From assembly GCF_032854445.1 (NCBI RefSeq), contig NC_088299.1:17911608-17975607 (forward strand): a DNA stretch of 64,000 nucleotides. Reading direction: 5' to 3'. This DNA is from Liolophura sinensis. Its lineage: Eukaryota > Mollusca > Polyplacophora > Chitonida > Chitonidae. This document shows, one piece after another, positions 12,601 to 25,110 of the stretch. The translations under genes were made by a program, and so were the position numbers. The notes under the pieces were generated by a model. The model searched no databases and had not been told where the DNA came from. It saw only the letters and a list, made by a program, of their open reading frames with translations. Every line of letters starts with the position of its first letter. The first letter of the stretch is position 1.

Positions 12601-15600
12601 TCGCCCTTTTTCTTGACCGTCCACACGAACCGTGCAGTCCCGGAAATGGTGGGTGATCAGGACTCATAAGGTCAAGTTAGCATCAAACGGGAAGTGTTCC
12701 AATGTAAAGCCAATGTGGACACTGCATGCTTAAAAGGAAACACTTGTTTCTTCTGTGCAATTATTTCATGCCAATTCAGTTTTTGTCATGGGTTATTATA
12801 TTTGAAAAAAATCCGTAATGCAGAAAACGAGTTTAGAGTTGATCATATTTGTCTATGTATATGGGATTCAAAGAAACCCCTTCCGTCATCAGCGTATCAT
12901 GCACCTTATAAAGGATTCCCACAGATTTTATCCCATGAGATTCATTTATACATTGCTGGAGGGTCGACCCTAGGAATTCGCCACAACCCCGTGTATACAT
13001 GTTCAACGCTGGATTGGCAGGCGCTTTCAGTGTTAAAGGAGGTTGGTCAGACGGTCAGGCAGACCAGGTGTGCTGGCTTGTACTGGCTTGCTCGGATTCA
13101 GTGCATACTTGGTGTCTTTTACACATACATGTATACCTGTTATCATATTATTTTGTACAAATGAAATATTTATGGAACTAAAGAAGGCAACATTATGTTT
13201 AGAACTTAGCCGAGGTGTGAGAGGGTGTATGGATGAGAGAAGGGAAAGAGAATAGAGATTTCTTTGGATAATTTTAGAAAATATTTATAATAAGAATATA
13301 TAATTGGTTTTGCCAAAATTTCCAGCAGTGAGCGATGAGGCCCAACATCGGACATGGAATCACACATATTCGCATGTTATTAAATGCTTTTGGGTCATCT
13401 ACAAGACATTGATTCCATTTTCACCAAAAGTTTTAAAAAATAACAATGTGAAGGTATAACAAATTATAACGAATGTTCCAAATTCCAAAGAGGACCAGTG
13501 TGTGAGCACGAATGTATATTGAGTATATACTGGTACAGAATTCAGGCATGCATGTACCAAACTGTGAAGTTGAGGGTATCTACATCTAGCCTCTGTTCCA
13601 CGCACGCTGTATTCCGCCAGTTTTTGCCTCAAACCAGGAGGTCTACAGCTGACGTAGTAACTGGTAGTGACTCATACGCCCACTCATACCTGCTGCTGAT
13701 TGCAATCCCTAATTCATCAGATATTCCTTTGTATAATTCTATATGAAGGTGGGACCTAATCTTCACTGTGGGCCTACTACCCTCTGTGTACCTGATATAC
13801 TAGGCAGGGTGCTGCTTATCGCACCATTACGTTTGTAATATGTAAATTGGGCGCGCATGAGAGAAAATGTCCGTATTGGCGTATTAACATATGGTTCTTT
13901 GGCGATATGCAAACAAATAAATCTGTAGAATTATGCGTGTAAAACCGGTAGTGGGTATGACTCAGCCTAGAGCCCAGCCCCCTGGGAGCTCACAGGTATA
14001 TCGATCTGAAGGTGATGTGATGTATATCGGCAAGGTATGACCGTGCTCCGGCTCCCAGGCAAAACGTGGGGGAAAGGAGGGGTTAGTGGGGCTATGTGCT
14101 CTGGGAAATCTGGCCTATCGCGCATAGTCATAACGGCCGCAAGTTACAACATAGGTCTCGCTGTTTTTGTTCTATACTACATTTTATCAGAGATAAAATA
14201 ATCATGAATCACTGCATGCAACTGAGAGATGCCTCATGAAAACTTGTGCACCATCATTCTAGCGATAGGAGAGAAGGGTATACCAACCAGCTGGAAACTA
14301 TAAAGTCATTGTACATGACGCATGTTTTTTGTTTTTAGATTTCAGATATCACTGATATTCACTACTTCAAAATTTGTTCATATCTGTATGAGTTTGCATA
14401 TACCAACATGCATACTCCCAGATCCACACACCCTGGTGGATTGCGCATATTGCTTGTATATCAGGCCTATAACTAGTGCTATAATTACTAAAGGGTTCCT
14501 GCTGATGGTACTTAGTTCAGTACAGTCTGTACATATACATGACCCAGCCGCTCGATCAATTCGTCACTGACGAACCATGGCCTTATCACGGACGAGAAGG
14601 AAGTATCCGCGGGTTACATTCCTAAACTGTGTATACGTCAAAGGTGCATGCCTCTTGCCAAACGTTTTTTCTACGCCAATACGTCAGTGCAAAGGGCGTT
14701 AACTCATCTGCGCCTGCAGGAATTCCACATCCAAAGGCATCTACGGTTAATAGAATAAACAGTCTTGTGTGTGTTCACAGTGTCACCGACTGAGTTCCGT
14801 TTCTCCGACACCCCCACCAGAGACAGCCTTAGAAATTACACTTACGGTGAGGGAAAACCATCACGTCTAACAGTGAGAATGTGGAATCTCACAAAGGGCT
14901 TATTTGGTTTGAAACCGAATATAAAATTGCGAAGCGCTTGGTCACTTTACAAGAGTTAACGTCTGTCAGGTGCATCAGTCACAAGCACAGCATCGGAATG
15001 CCTCATATAAACAAACACAGTAGGTCCATATAAACATGATGTTTATTGAGGCACCTTGGATATTATGACATGCACGTATGCGTTGTCCGCATCTGACATA
15101 TTTGTGGAAATCCGAACAGTCTACCTGCATTACAAACCAACAGATACTATTCAAAGAACATAAAAGAAATACAGAAAGATTCTATAATAATTCTGTTAAA
15201 AATCTGTTTTTTGTACTTCAAGTTAATGTGCTTGTTTGCTTTGATATGGGGTCACTTTTCACATTCTTTCGGACATATCATATCGACACATGTATAGTGT
15301 TGCTTGACTGTAATACCATGTTACCATGTTAACAGCACAGGTGACACCCAAAACAGGTCATAGTATGCCGATCCCGAGTTAGTCAGATATATAACCTTTA
15401 GTGATAACCAACGCCCATGGATCAGCTTGGCCAAAAAACACAATAATAGTAAGTTCGAGTATTGAAGTCATTATGGTGTGAAATCTAGATATATTTTGTT
15501 GTAGCCATCGCCACTTACAGAATCTTTTATACACCGATTTGATTTTTTCGGATATACAGCAATAGGATTCTACCCAGCTTAATTGTCGATGAAATCTGTT

Positions 15601-15650
15601 ATCGTTGACACGATGAACAAAATATTTATACAGCCCATTTTCTCATAGAC
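9606..15650. other. Gene-poor intergenic stretch
   Basis: No exon that I can defend. The longest open frame in non-repetitive DNA (12694-13164, plus, 156 codons) has cysteine/tyrosine-rich random-looking sequence and no motif. A 66-nt stretch at 14781-14846 has a fair acceptor before it and GTGAGG after it but no partner exon. A GC-richer patch at 10410-10640 is open on the minus strand with no clear family. Confidence 0.45.
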
Positions 15651-17174
15651 ACACAGAGCATCTGGCGTCAGAGTTTAATCTCACCGGTTATCTGGCGTCA
15701 GAGTTTAATCACACCGGTTATCTGGCGTCAGAATTAAATCACACAGGGCATCTGGCGTCAGAGTTTGATCACACAGGGCATCTGATGTCAGAGTTTAATC
15801 ACACCGGGCATCTGGCGTCAGAGTTTAATCACACCGGTTATCTAGTGTCAGAGTTAAATCACACAGGGCATCAGGCGTCAGAGTTTGATCACACAGGGCA
15901 TCTGGCGTCAAAGTTTGATCACACAAGGCATCAGGCGTCAGAGTTAAATCACAGAGGGCATCAGGCGTCAGAGTTTGATCACACAGGGCATCAGGCGTCA
16001 GAGTTTGATCACACCGGTTATCTGGCGTCAGAGTTTAATCACACAGGGCATCAGGCGTCAGAGTTTAATCACACCGGTTATCTGGCGTCAGAGTTTAATC
16101 ACACCGGTTATCTGGCGTCAGAGTTTGATCACACAGGGCATCTGGCGTCAGAGTTAAATCACACAGGGCATCTGGCGTCAGAGTTTGATCACACAGGGCA
16201 TCTGATGTCAGAGTTTAATCACACCGGTTATCTAGCGTCAGAGTTTAATCACACAGGGCATCAGGCGTCAGAGTTTGATCACACAGGGCATCTGGCGTCA
16301 GAGTTTGATCACACAAGGCATCAGGCGTCAAAGTTAAATCACAGAGGGCATCAGGCGTCAGAGTTTGATCACACAAGGCATCAGGCGTCAGAGTTTAATC
16401 ACACCGGTTATCTGGCGTCAGAGTTTAATCACACCGGTTATCTGGCGTCAGAGTTTGATCACACAGGGCATCTGGCGTCAGAGTTAAATCACACAGGGCA
16501 TCTGGCGTCAGAGTTTGATCACACAGGGCATCTGATGTCAGAGTTTAATCACACCGGTTATCTAGCGTCAGAGTTTAATCACACAGGGCATCAGGCGTCA
16601 GAGTTTGATCACACAGGGCATCTGGCGTCAGAGTTTGATCACACAAGGCATCAGGCGTCAAAGTTAAATCACAGAGGGCATCAGGCGTCAGAGTTTGATC
16701 ACACAGGGCATCAGGCGTCAGAGTTAAATCACACCGGTTATCTGGCGTCAGAGTTTAATCACACAGGGCATCAGGCGTCAGAGTTTAATCACACCGGTTA
16801 TCTGGCGTCAGAGTTTAATCACACCGGTTATCTGGCGTCAGAGTTTAATCACACAGGGCATCTGGCGCCAGAGTTTAACCACACAGGGCATCTGGCGTCA
16901 GAGTTAAATCACACAGGGCATCTGGCGTCAGAGTTAAATCACACCGGTTATCTGGCGTCAGAGTTTAATCACACCGGTTATCTGGCGTCAGAGTTTAATC
17001 ACACCGAGCATCTGGCGTCAGAGCTTAATCATACCGGTTATCTGTCGTCAGAGTTTAATCACACCGGTTATCTGTCGTCAGAGTTTAATCACACCGGTTA
17101 TCTGGCTTCAGAGTTTAATCACACAGGGCATCTGGTGTCAGAGTTTGATCACACAGGGCATCTGGCGTCAGAGT
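15651..17174. repeat. 30-bp minisatellite (about 50 units) with 330-bp higher-order repeat
   Basis: The unit is TCTGGCGTCAGAGTTTGATC plus ACACAGGGCA. All units I checked are exactly 30 bp. Variation is confined to a few positions: GGCA/GGTTA-type ends, GTTTAA/GTTTGA/GTTAAA, CTGG/CAGG. Rare variants recur at a fixed distance: TCTGATG at 16201 and 16531, TCTAGCG at 16231 and 16561, AAAGTTAAATCACAGAG at 16331 and 16661, so eleven units (330 bp) were duplicated as a block. Because 30 is a multiple of three, the plus strand is open for about 520 codons, and other frames are also open. Confidence 0.97.
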
Positions 17175-17997
17175 AGCCCATGTGGTTAAGCCCAAGTAAT
17201 TCCCACATGGGATTCTTGTCTTTTTCCACACATATAGCCCATGTGGTTAAGCCCATGTAAATCTCAAATCAGGCCCTTGTCCTTTTCTACACATATAGCC
17301 CATGTGGTTAAGCCCAAGTAATTCCCACATGGCATTCTTTTCTTTTTCCACACATATAGCCAATGTGGTTAAGCCCATGTAAATCTCAAATCAGACCCTT
17401 GTCCTTTTCCACACATATAGCCCATGTGGTTAAGCCCAAGTAATTCCCAAAATCAGGCCCTTGTCCTTTTCCACACATGTAGTCCATGTGGTTAAGCCCA
17501 AGTAATTCCCAAATCAGGCCCTTGTCCTTTTCCACACATGTAGCCCATGTGGTTAAGCCCAAGTAATTCCCAAATCAGACCCTTGTCCTTTTTCACACAT
17601 ATAGCCCATTTGGTTAAGCCCAAGTATTTCCCAAATCAGACCCTTGTCTTTTTTCACACATGTAGCCCATGTGGTTAAGCCCAAGTAATTCCGACATGGG
17701 ATTCTTATCTTTTTCCACACATATAGCCCATGTGGTTAAGCCCAAGTAAATCCCAAATTAGGCCCTTGTCCTGTTCCACACATGTAGCCCACGTGGTTAA
17801 GCCCATGTAATTCCCAAATCAGGCCCTTGTCCTTTTCCACACGCCCATTTGGTTAAGCCCAAGTAATTCCCACATGGCATTCTTTTCGTTTTCCACACAT
17901 ATAGCCCATGTGGTTAAGCCCATGTAAATCCCAAATCAGGCCCTTGTCCTTTTCCACACATATTGCTCATGTGGTTAAGCCCATGTAATGCCCAAAT
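17175..17997. repeat. About 60-bp minisatellite, about 14 units
   Basis: The unit is AGCCCATGTGGTTAAGCCCA, then AGTAATTCCCACATGGGATT or AAATCAGGCCCTTGTCC, then TTTTCCACACATAT. Two subtypes (CACATGGGATTCTT and AAATCAGGCCCTTG) alternate irregularly. It directly abuts the unrelated 30-bp array, and the junction is inside GAGTAGCCCATG. Confidence 0.95.
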
Positions 17998-18599
17998 CCA
18001 CACACATAACACATTATATATCGCTAACTTCTTCGAGGTTTCTTCAACACTGCAGGAAAACGTTGAAGAAACATTATTCGTATTAATGTACAAAGTGCTA
18101 ACTGAAGCAATTGTTTTTAAAACACAATCTTAATCCTTAATTTTCTGATTTTAATACGACTCATTGACATATGTGATATACTGCACAATCTTGATTTTTG
18201 ACCAGAAAATATTAAAAAACTGATACTGATGTACCATATGTGAAATAAATGATATGCTGATATGCCTTTACTAAACAAGGGACTTCATGGTTAATTTTTT
18301 CACATTGCATGTGACCGAAAGGTCAGTAGATTTCCGAGAGTTATTAGGATTGTCTCCATCTATGTGTAATTTACACATATTTTCTTTGCATTACAGTAAA
18401 AAGTAGGTACCATCCAGGTATACACGTAGGGGCCTACTTGTGCAGAGATGCGCGTATATGTGGATAACTGCAAAGTGTGAGTATCATTTTTCCAAAAGTC
18501 TGCTAGAGCGGAGGATAAAAATGGTAATAACTTAAGTGTAGATAACTATATATATGTAGCAACAAATGGTACAAATGTACTTTTCACTGATACACTGAC

Positions 18600-19030
18600 A
18601 TCTGGGCCTGGACAGGAAACCCTGGCGACTGATAAGCGGGCCGCACATGGGATGGTTCCCTCCGACCCTTTTGGGACCCAGTTAGAGCAATAAAAACTTG
18701 ATTTACTGGCCCATGTAAGACCAATAGAGAACCCACATGGGCCCCATCACGATACTCTGATAATGCCCATATTGGTCCCATGTACAATATACCACATTAT
18801 AAGGGGCCCATGTATTGCCAGTGTACATGCCACATGGGTTCCATGTTGAAGATCTTATCATACCCATCCTGGCCCGATGTAAGGCGCCAATGCGTGGCCG
18901 ATGTTGTTCCTATATGGGTCCCATGTCTTAACCTTGATCACGTCCATATTGACCCCAGGTGCAAAATGACTCGGGACCGTATAAAGGCTCCATATACGCT
19001 CACACATTGGTCCCATATCGGGCCGATCAC
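18600..19030. repeat. Degenerate repeat region rich in ATGGGNCCCAT-type words
   Basis: Words such as CACATGGGCCCCAT, ATATTGGTCCCATGT, GGGGCCCATGT, CACATGGGTTCCATG, ATATGGGTCCCATG and CATTGGTCCCATAT recur every 30-60 bp without a fixed period. This looks like a decayed tandem array. No protein is evident in the open frame at 18780-19079. Confidence 0.6.
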
Positions 19031-19335
19031 CACTTGCAGCACCTTAACATCGCTGCAGAGTATCATAACAACGCGATAGATTACGATACTCCAGTAATGT
19101 GTCATATATGGGGATTCATAAGATTCTATGTATGGTCCATCTCAGTAAACGAGGATATGTAACTCAAGTTTTCGTAACTTTCATTGTGTAAAATCATGTT
19201 ATCCAAGCAACGGTATTTACGAAAGAGATAATAAGCGGGGACGACGGGTGGATAACCTTATGGGAATGTTGCATCTCCTTCACTAGCATGTTCTGAATTT
19301 ATAAACTGTGTTCTGTTTGAAACATATACATGCGG

Positions 19336-19451
19336 ACTGTTCCAGAACGCAATTGTAGACTAATTAAAGTGTAACTACCATGACAACGTATGATTTTAGC
19401 ATTTGTCTCCATGGTAGTTACAATCAATTTAACCTGTAAATGCTTTGTGGA
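19336..19451. mobile_element. Palindromic MITE-like element
   Basis: The ends are imperfect inverted repeats: ACTGTTCCAGAACGCA at 19336-19351 against the complement of TGCTTTGTGGAACAGT ending at 19456. Inner blocks also pair: TGTAACTACCATG at the left and CATGGTAGTTACA at the right. Arms of about 50 bp surround a loop of about 15 bp, so the element folds back on itself. No coding capacity. Family not identified; no certain target-site duplication was found. Confidence 0.55.
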
Positions 19452-20696
19452 ACAGTATATTTAGGTTGATAATTTTAAAAGAAAAGACAAACCCAGATGT
19501 TAGTCAGGATCGAGTGACGCTACATCGTGTTTCATGTTGCTCTAACATGGCGAATCACAAGGCCCCTCAGAATTTCAGATTGAAAGACCACTTTAGATCT
19601 GATCCCAATCATCTTCTTAAGTAATTAAACTTCTATTATTAGTTATATTTCCTTTTAAGATAATATTTATAATTTCTCCATTACAAATATATTCACCGTG
19701 GCGTTTACACAAATCCATAGTACATGGATTTCTACAGCTGAGCCTCTACCACGTTGATGAGATCAAAGTGTTCTTCGTAACGCCATACATGGGCTTGATA
19801 AAAACCGTTATATGTGGGATAACTCTCCATTCTTAGCTCTAAAAAGTAACATAAGTTACATAACAGGAAAGGAGAGACAAGTACACCTAAATGCACTGGT
19901 AAAAGCTAATTTACACGTGACATTTCTTCTATCTAGTCTCGAACAAGCAATTAGTGGCTACTCTTTAATTCATTGTTCACGGGGCCTTGGTTACAACAGG
20001 TGGTCGATGGAGCGCTCTTGTGTTCATGAAGTTAGCACGAAGACAACGTGGCTATCGGTGGGAGAGTTCTCCAACATTCAACATTGCAACATTCCGATGA
20101 CTTTCAAACAACAATTAAACAAATAAAAATAAAATGAAAGCGCAGACTTGTTGGTTGAATGTTAACAATGACTCATTTATTCACCGAAATTAAATCTATT
20201 TTCTATTGAAAACTTCAAACAAGAAATTCTTAAATAAAATGTTGCCTTATGTGACTTCACCACTGTCTTTACTACTCAGTAAATGCGGTTCAAACAAGCT
20301 AAATGAATGCAAAAATTGCCTGAAATACATAAAACTACAATCTTGGCATGTGAAATGAATTCTGTGTTATTGCCACATATAATCTGCCAGGTATAAATTG
20401 ACAATCATATTCAATGTTTCATAACAATACCAAAAAAAAAATAATGACAAACTAAAGAGATTTCTTGGGTAGTTCTTCGTCAATACTGCTGGCGTTTCCA
20501 AAAAAAGGTGTGTGCTCCAAAATCCTGTTAGGGACTTGCGGAAAATCTCAACCAGAAGAACACACAAACCCCACCGGAATTTGGTGAAGACCCAGTCGGA
20601 ACACGGGAAAAACAAAGACCTCACGGAAATCTGGTGAAAATCTTTGCACAAGATCGACAGCCAATTCAGCTAAGGTCCGAATATTTTGCTCGAGAT

Positions 20697-22524
20697 CTAT
20701 TTGTTATCGGCAGGGTTTTCCTCATTGGCAGACGCTGGTTTCCTCTCTATGTTGATGACCCTCTCGGAGGATGGTGGAGCGCCTCTGATCCTCGCCTGGA
20801 CGTCTAAATACCCGTCCTCAGTGAGTTCACACGTCAATGTGTCCGGGTCCACGTCCTGAAATAAATTACAAGGGAAGAAAATGAGTTTGGATAAAGATGA
20901 TTTGACAATAAAGATGATTTGACACTTGGATGGTCAGATGGGCATAATGACAATGGGGGGTGCTGGTATCATACAACTTAAAAAGGAAGCATGACGGGCC
21001 ACCATACAGAGACTTGATACACGATTAACTTTACTTATTTATTTATGCACTAGTGTTTTACGCCATACTATATCATTTATGCGACGGCGGTCACATTGTG
21101 CTGTGAGGAAACCGGGCAAACCCTTAGGAAACCCACGTGCATTCGCAGGTTGATGTCAGAACTTCCCACGTACGGCCGGAGAGGAAGCCAGCGTAGCAGG
21201 GTGTGAAGTGGCCTTTTGCTTAACACATTGAATAGTATGTCCACTTACGCCAATTTAGGATAAGTTTGGACAACTTCCTTTTCCTGTAACACTGTAGAAT
21301 ATGAAAGTAAAGTGAGATTAACCTAGACAATGTGGCAGGATTTTCTACCTACTTCACAGATCTGTCGCACTGTGTGGGACATCACTTGGGACAGTGGCTT
21401 GGAATTGTGTATATTTCAGGTTACAGAGATGTGTCAGTGTGTTGTAATTGAGTAACTCGGAAATCCTGTAGACATACATTTCGATGCCTGTCTGTTATCT
21501 TCGGCTACATTATTATGACATTATCTCATATTTTGGTAATTGTGACAATTTACATGCGTTTATTTTCTGACTGGTGTTGTACGCCATAGCCAAGAATACA
21601 TGCCCTAAGACATACCTCTGGGAGCTGAATGATCCGTGTGAACTGACCGCTGACCGAGCCGTGCTCGTCTAGTCTCTCTTCAACGCGCCCACTGATGACC
21701 AGTTTCTCATCTACGATCTTCACCTGAAGATCCTCCGGGGAGTAAGACTGCACATTCAGGCGGACGTCAAACGTTTTGTCATCGTAGTTTACCTAGTGGG
21801 AGGAAAAGAGTGGCGGTAATGATAAACGATAACGGGGACATATTCCGTAAAGAGTTGTCTCCCTTGATTTGCTTTGCTTATTTGCTGTAACAGGCCTACA
21901 CTGTGCTTGACGGAGTGTGCCTGTCTCTATAGGGAAAATTTGCTAAATTCAAAGGAAAAAATTATTTTACTGAAAATAATTTATTGCTAAAATATATTGC
22001 TAAAATTTGTGCTACTGGTTCGGATGCACTTTTAGTTTCGGAAGTTAGATATATTACGTATTAAAAATAAACTGAAATAATGAACACTGTATACACAACG
22101 GGTGAGAAAATGTAGTAAATTATAGATAAAACAAACAATGAATGATTTTGCGTCAGAACGATGAAAATTTAGTATGGCAACATAAATTACACACATTATG
22201 TATCTGTACGTTAAATTAATTAATTTATTTCAGGTTACCGAATGGAGGAAACCACGTTTATTTAGCTTTCGCTCTGTACTGGCATACCCAGAATAGCCTC
22301 CATACCTGTAACTCTGGTGTCTTGTTGCTGATTTCTCCGGACCTTGATCGTTGTGTGTATCTGGGAAACAATGCCGAATTCATCGCCCTCCACATGTCGT
22401 CAAACTCCCGCTCCATGCGGTCCAGTGATCGGATAGCATGGGGGAATCCCCACCAGCTCCGCCACGGATTTATAGACTGCTCGAACCTGGGCCGGCGGAT
22501 CTGGAGGTCCCCGCGGCTGGCCAT
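20697..22524 (-). CDS. Small heat-shock protein (alpha-crystallin/Hsp20 family), three exons
   Basis: Exons read on the minus strand are 22524-22306, 21792-21616 and 20855-20697 (stop TAG at 20699-20697). All introns are GT-AG and phase 0, and the joined product is 184 residues, normal for the family. Exon 1 encodes the variable N-terminal arm, which is Trp/Arg-rich (INPWRSWWGFPHAIRSLDRM). Exons 2 and 3 encode the alpha-crystallin domain: VNYDDKTFDVRLNVQ, SYSPEDLQVKIVDEKLVISG, FTRIIQLPE, then DVDPDTLTCELTEDGYLDV and a C-terminal INI, which fits the family's I-X-I tail motif that docks on neighbouring subunits. By family knowledge it is an ATP-independent holdase that forms oligomers and binds unfolding proteins in the cytosol. 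I chose the ATG at 22524 because it starts a compact arm downstream of a possible TATA at 22599-22604. In-frame ATGs at 22554 and 22593 are alternatives. A SINE-B copy lies in intron 2. Confidence 0.93.
21037..21205 (-). mobile_element. SINE-B copy in intron 2 of the small heat-shock protein gene
   Basis: Blocks TTTATTTATTTATGCACTAG, TTTTACGCCATACTATATCA, TTTATGCGACGGCGGTC, GAGGAAACCGGGCAAACCC and CGTACGGCCGGAGAGGAAGC are the complement of the SINE-B body. It sits in the same orientation as the host gene. Confidence 0.8.
21556..21600 (-). mobile_element. Short SINE-B tail fragment beside a splice donor
   Basis: TTTATTTTCTGACTGGTGTT followed by GTACGCCATAGCCAAGAATA is a diverged complement of the SINE-B 3' end. 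It lies about 15 bp into intron 2, just past the exon-2 donor (GTATGT, 21615 downward). Confidence 0.5.
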
Positions 22525-22598
22525 CCAACGACGGGGACACCAGGACGACCTCATCCCGTGACATAACCTGGGGAAGGCGTGCCGAAAAAACATCCTCG

Positions 22599-22730
22599 CT
22601 TATAGTATAGTTTAAATATCTGTAAAACAAAAATGAATGTGAGTATATGTAGACAGTATGTGTCTACACTTTGCATACACGCACCTGTGAAGTATGGTAC
22701 AAATCTTGATAGAACTTTCCAGATCTTTCC
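22599..22730 (-). promoter_or_regulatory. Putative heat-shock element and TATA box upstream of the small heat-shock protein gene
   Basis: At 22711-22730 the sequence AGAACTTTCCAGATCTTTCC fits alternating 5-bp heat-shock-factor units: GAA, TTC, GAT (one mismatch) and TTC. On the minus strand a TATAAG lies at 22604-22599, about 75 bp before the chosen ATG. A competing reading is that TTTTGTTTTACAG ending near 22620 on the minus strand is a splice acceptor for an upstream 5' UTR exon. In that case the true promoter lies nearer the TTATATAGG at about 22834-22842. Confidence 0.45.
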
Positions 22731-22856
22731 AGTAAACACCTTTCCACATTTTGCCGCGTTAGCGAAATGTTTACCAGAACATAAACGCCAGTCTCGGTTT
22801 ATGCAATAGGTCATTGACCGGGAAGCTGTTGACCTATATAACGCCTGTTTCGGCAT

Positions 22857-24680
22857 TTACAGGTCAAATCATCTGAACTTCGAATCCAGATGATTCGATA
22901 CAACCTGTGCAGATACAATAAATAATAACATGTAAAGGATAAAAGAAATATACTGAATTTTTTTTATTAGCCTATATATACCAATAAATATTGCATGCTC
23001 TAGATATCCCTGGTTTAGGAGCTTCAGAGTTCTTGGCGCCTTTAACGCTCACTTTATAATGTATGCATTTGGATCTCTTTATGAAATCCATCAGACGGAA
23101 GAAAAAGACAAGCAGTTACAAACTTGGAACTTTGTCACAAATGCAAAATTGCGACAATGTTTTTAAACTAGTGTTATGATAGATGTAGCATATACCAAAA
23201 CCCGTTTTACAGAACAGTTGAGATTCGATTTTCAAAGCAATACCTAAGTTGATTGTGACTACCACGGCGACATGAAGATGCAAAATACAGTGACGTTGCG
23301 TCAGATTTTACTATTCGTATGCCACATGTATGAGAACTACAGCCTTCCGCCGGTATAAACTGGCATCTAAGGTGCTAGTCCTGTATTTATTTGTTTACTT
23401 GTTTGATAGGTGTGTTATGCTGTATTTAGAAATATATACAACAGTATAATACTCACGTAGAGTGGGCCTTCTCAAAATATACTTTGGTGCCGTACGCACT
23501 TTTTCATGAAACATAGATGAATATAGGCCAAAGACACTATGGAAGTTAAGGCTGTCTATCATGCATTCAAACCCAAATCCCCTAAATTGAAGTAATTTTA
23601 CACTTACCAGGTATCTAAGGCTGTGTAAATGTTCAGTGGGTTCCACCTGCTTATATACACCTCCGCGGTGTCCTTACAACGCAGTGAACAGGGTCTCGAA
23701 TGGCTGATGTAAACATGATGACCGCTTTTATCATCCCGCAAGGCTCAACGAAAGTACGAGATCGTTCCAACAGCTGGGGATTCCCCAGGGGAATTCCATT
23801 ATTGCGCTGTTGAATTGTGAGAGTTATCTCCCCTTCAATACACACCAGCAAAAACCGTTGATCTTCCAGATCTCTTTCACACGTGTTGTTTGTGCGTGAT
23901 TTGTTTCTCTCTTTTGCCTCCTCTTTGAGTGATACGTGTGTTAAGAAAACTGGTTCATGGGAGTGAAAAATATCAGCATGTATATGTGACACGTGTTACT
24001 TTGTACAGAAAGTTCGATGCTGAGCTTGAACCCACAATCACGAACACATCGCGTACGTAGTTGTAAATAGAATTACATCACCTGAAAAAAGTTACAGGGA
24101 GTCCATTTGGACTATCTACGCATTCTAATAAATATAGCGAGCCGTATTATAGGTGAGTAAGGATTTGCATATAACTGTGTGCATAAATGTATTATAACTT
24201 ATATAAATCAGGCGACATTGTGTGTTAATCTTGTGTACCTAATCTTTGACCAGTCGACTTATAACCGTACACAGCCGGAATTCCACTTGAATAAACTAGA
24301 TAGCCTACGAGGTTTAGCCAGTATACAGCTCAGTGAGCCATAGCACTGTCAAAAAGCATCGTTTAAAAGTACTGTTTTGGAAGAAAATGATGTAAATATT
24401 CAAAGAAGAATGCATGTAGGCTATATTCATTTTAACATTGAATACAAAACTAAAACCATCAGATATCATCACATTTCTTATTCAAAACTGAGGGCATGGT
24501 TGTCCCACCTCCGACATCACGCAGCAAACAGAATCCATCGTAATATGAAACTTTCTTATATTAGCCACGTTCTTATGGACAGCCTGCAGAGATCGACAAA
24601 CACAACAAAATCAAGATATCAAACTTTTATTTATCCATTTATATGTTACAACTCCTGTCATTGTTCTTCCATATTACATA
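22857..24680. other. Intergenic, no gene recognised
   Basis: The stretch is AT-rich. A minus-strand open frame at 23651-23992 contains the phrase GAGTTATCTCCCCTT, a word I recall as common in lophotrochozoan dispersed repeats, and no protein motif. Nothing else supported. Confidence 0.4.
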
Positions 24681-24687
24681 ACTGTAG

Positions 24688-25110
24688 CTCAACATGCAGG
24701 ACAACATGTAGCTCAACATGTAGCTCAACATGTAGACAACATGTAGCCCATAATGTAGACAACATGTAGCTCAACATGTAGACAACATGTAGCTCAACAT
24801 GTAGACAACATGTAGCTCAATATGTAGACAACATGTAGCTCAACATGTAGACAACATGTAGCTCACTCAACATGTAGACAACATGTAGACAACATGTAGC
24901 TCAACATGTAGCTCAACATGTCGACAATATGTAGCTCAACATGTAGACATGCAGACAACATGTGGACAACATGTAGCTCATCATGTAGACAAGATGTAGC
25001 TCAACATGTAGACAACATGTAAACAACATGTAGACAACATGTAAACAACATGTAGCTCAACATGTAGCTCAACATGTAGACAACATGTAGCTCATCATGT
25101 AGACAACATG
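24688..25110. repeat. 12/24-bp tandem array of ACATGTAG words
   Basis: Alternating units CAACATGTAGCT and CAACATGTAGA (about 35 in total) with occasional variants (AACATGTGGA, ATCATGTAGA, ATAATGTAGA). The core ACATGT is a palindrome. Open frames on both strands are by-products of the repeat. Confidence 0.95.

Noticed and set aside
12694-13164. Plus-strand open frame of 156 codons in non-repetitive DNA
   Set aside because: No motif, no splice partner and random-looking composition. Length alone is not enough in an AT-rich region of this size.
14781-14846. Exon-like 66-nt stretch (acceptor GTGTTCACAG, donor GTGAGG, frame SPTEFRFSDTPTRDSLRNYT)
   Set aside because: No neighbouring exon joins it and the peptide is not recognised, so it cannot be told from chance.
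15617-17176. Open frame of about 520 codons, HTGHLASEFN-type decapeptide repeats (plus strand)
   Set aside because: The unit is 30 bp, so openness of one unit opens the whole array; other frames are open too, most differences between units are non-synonymous, and there is no signal peptide or flanking coding sequence.
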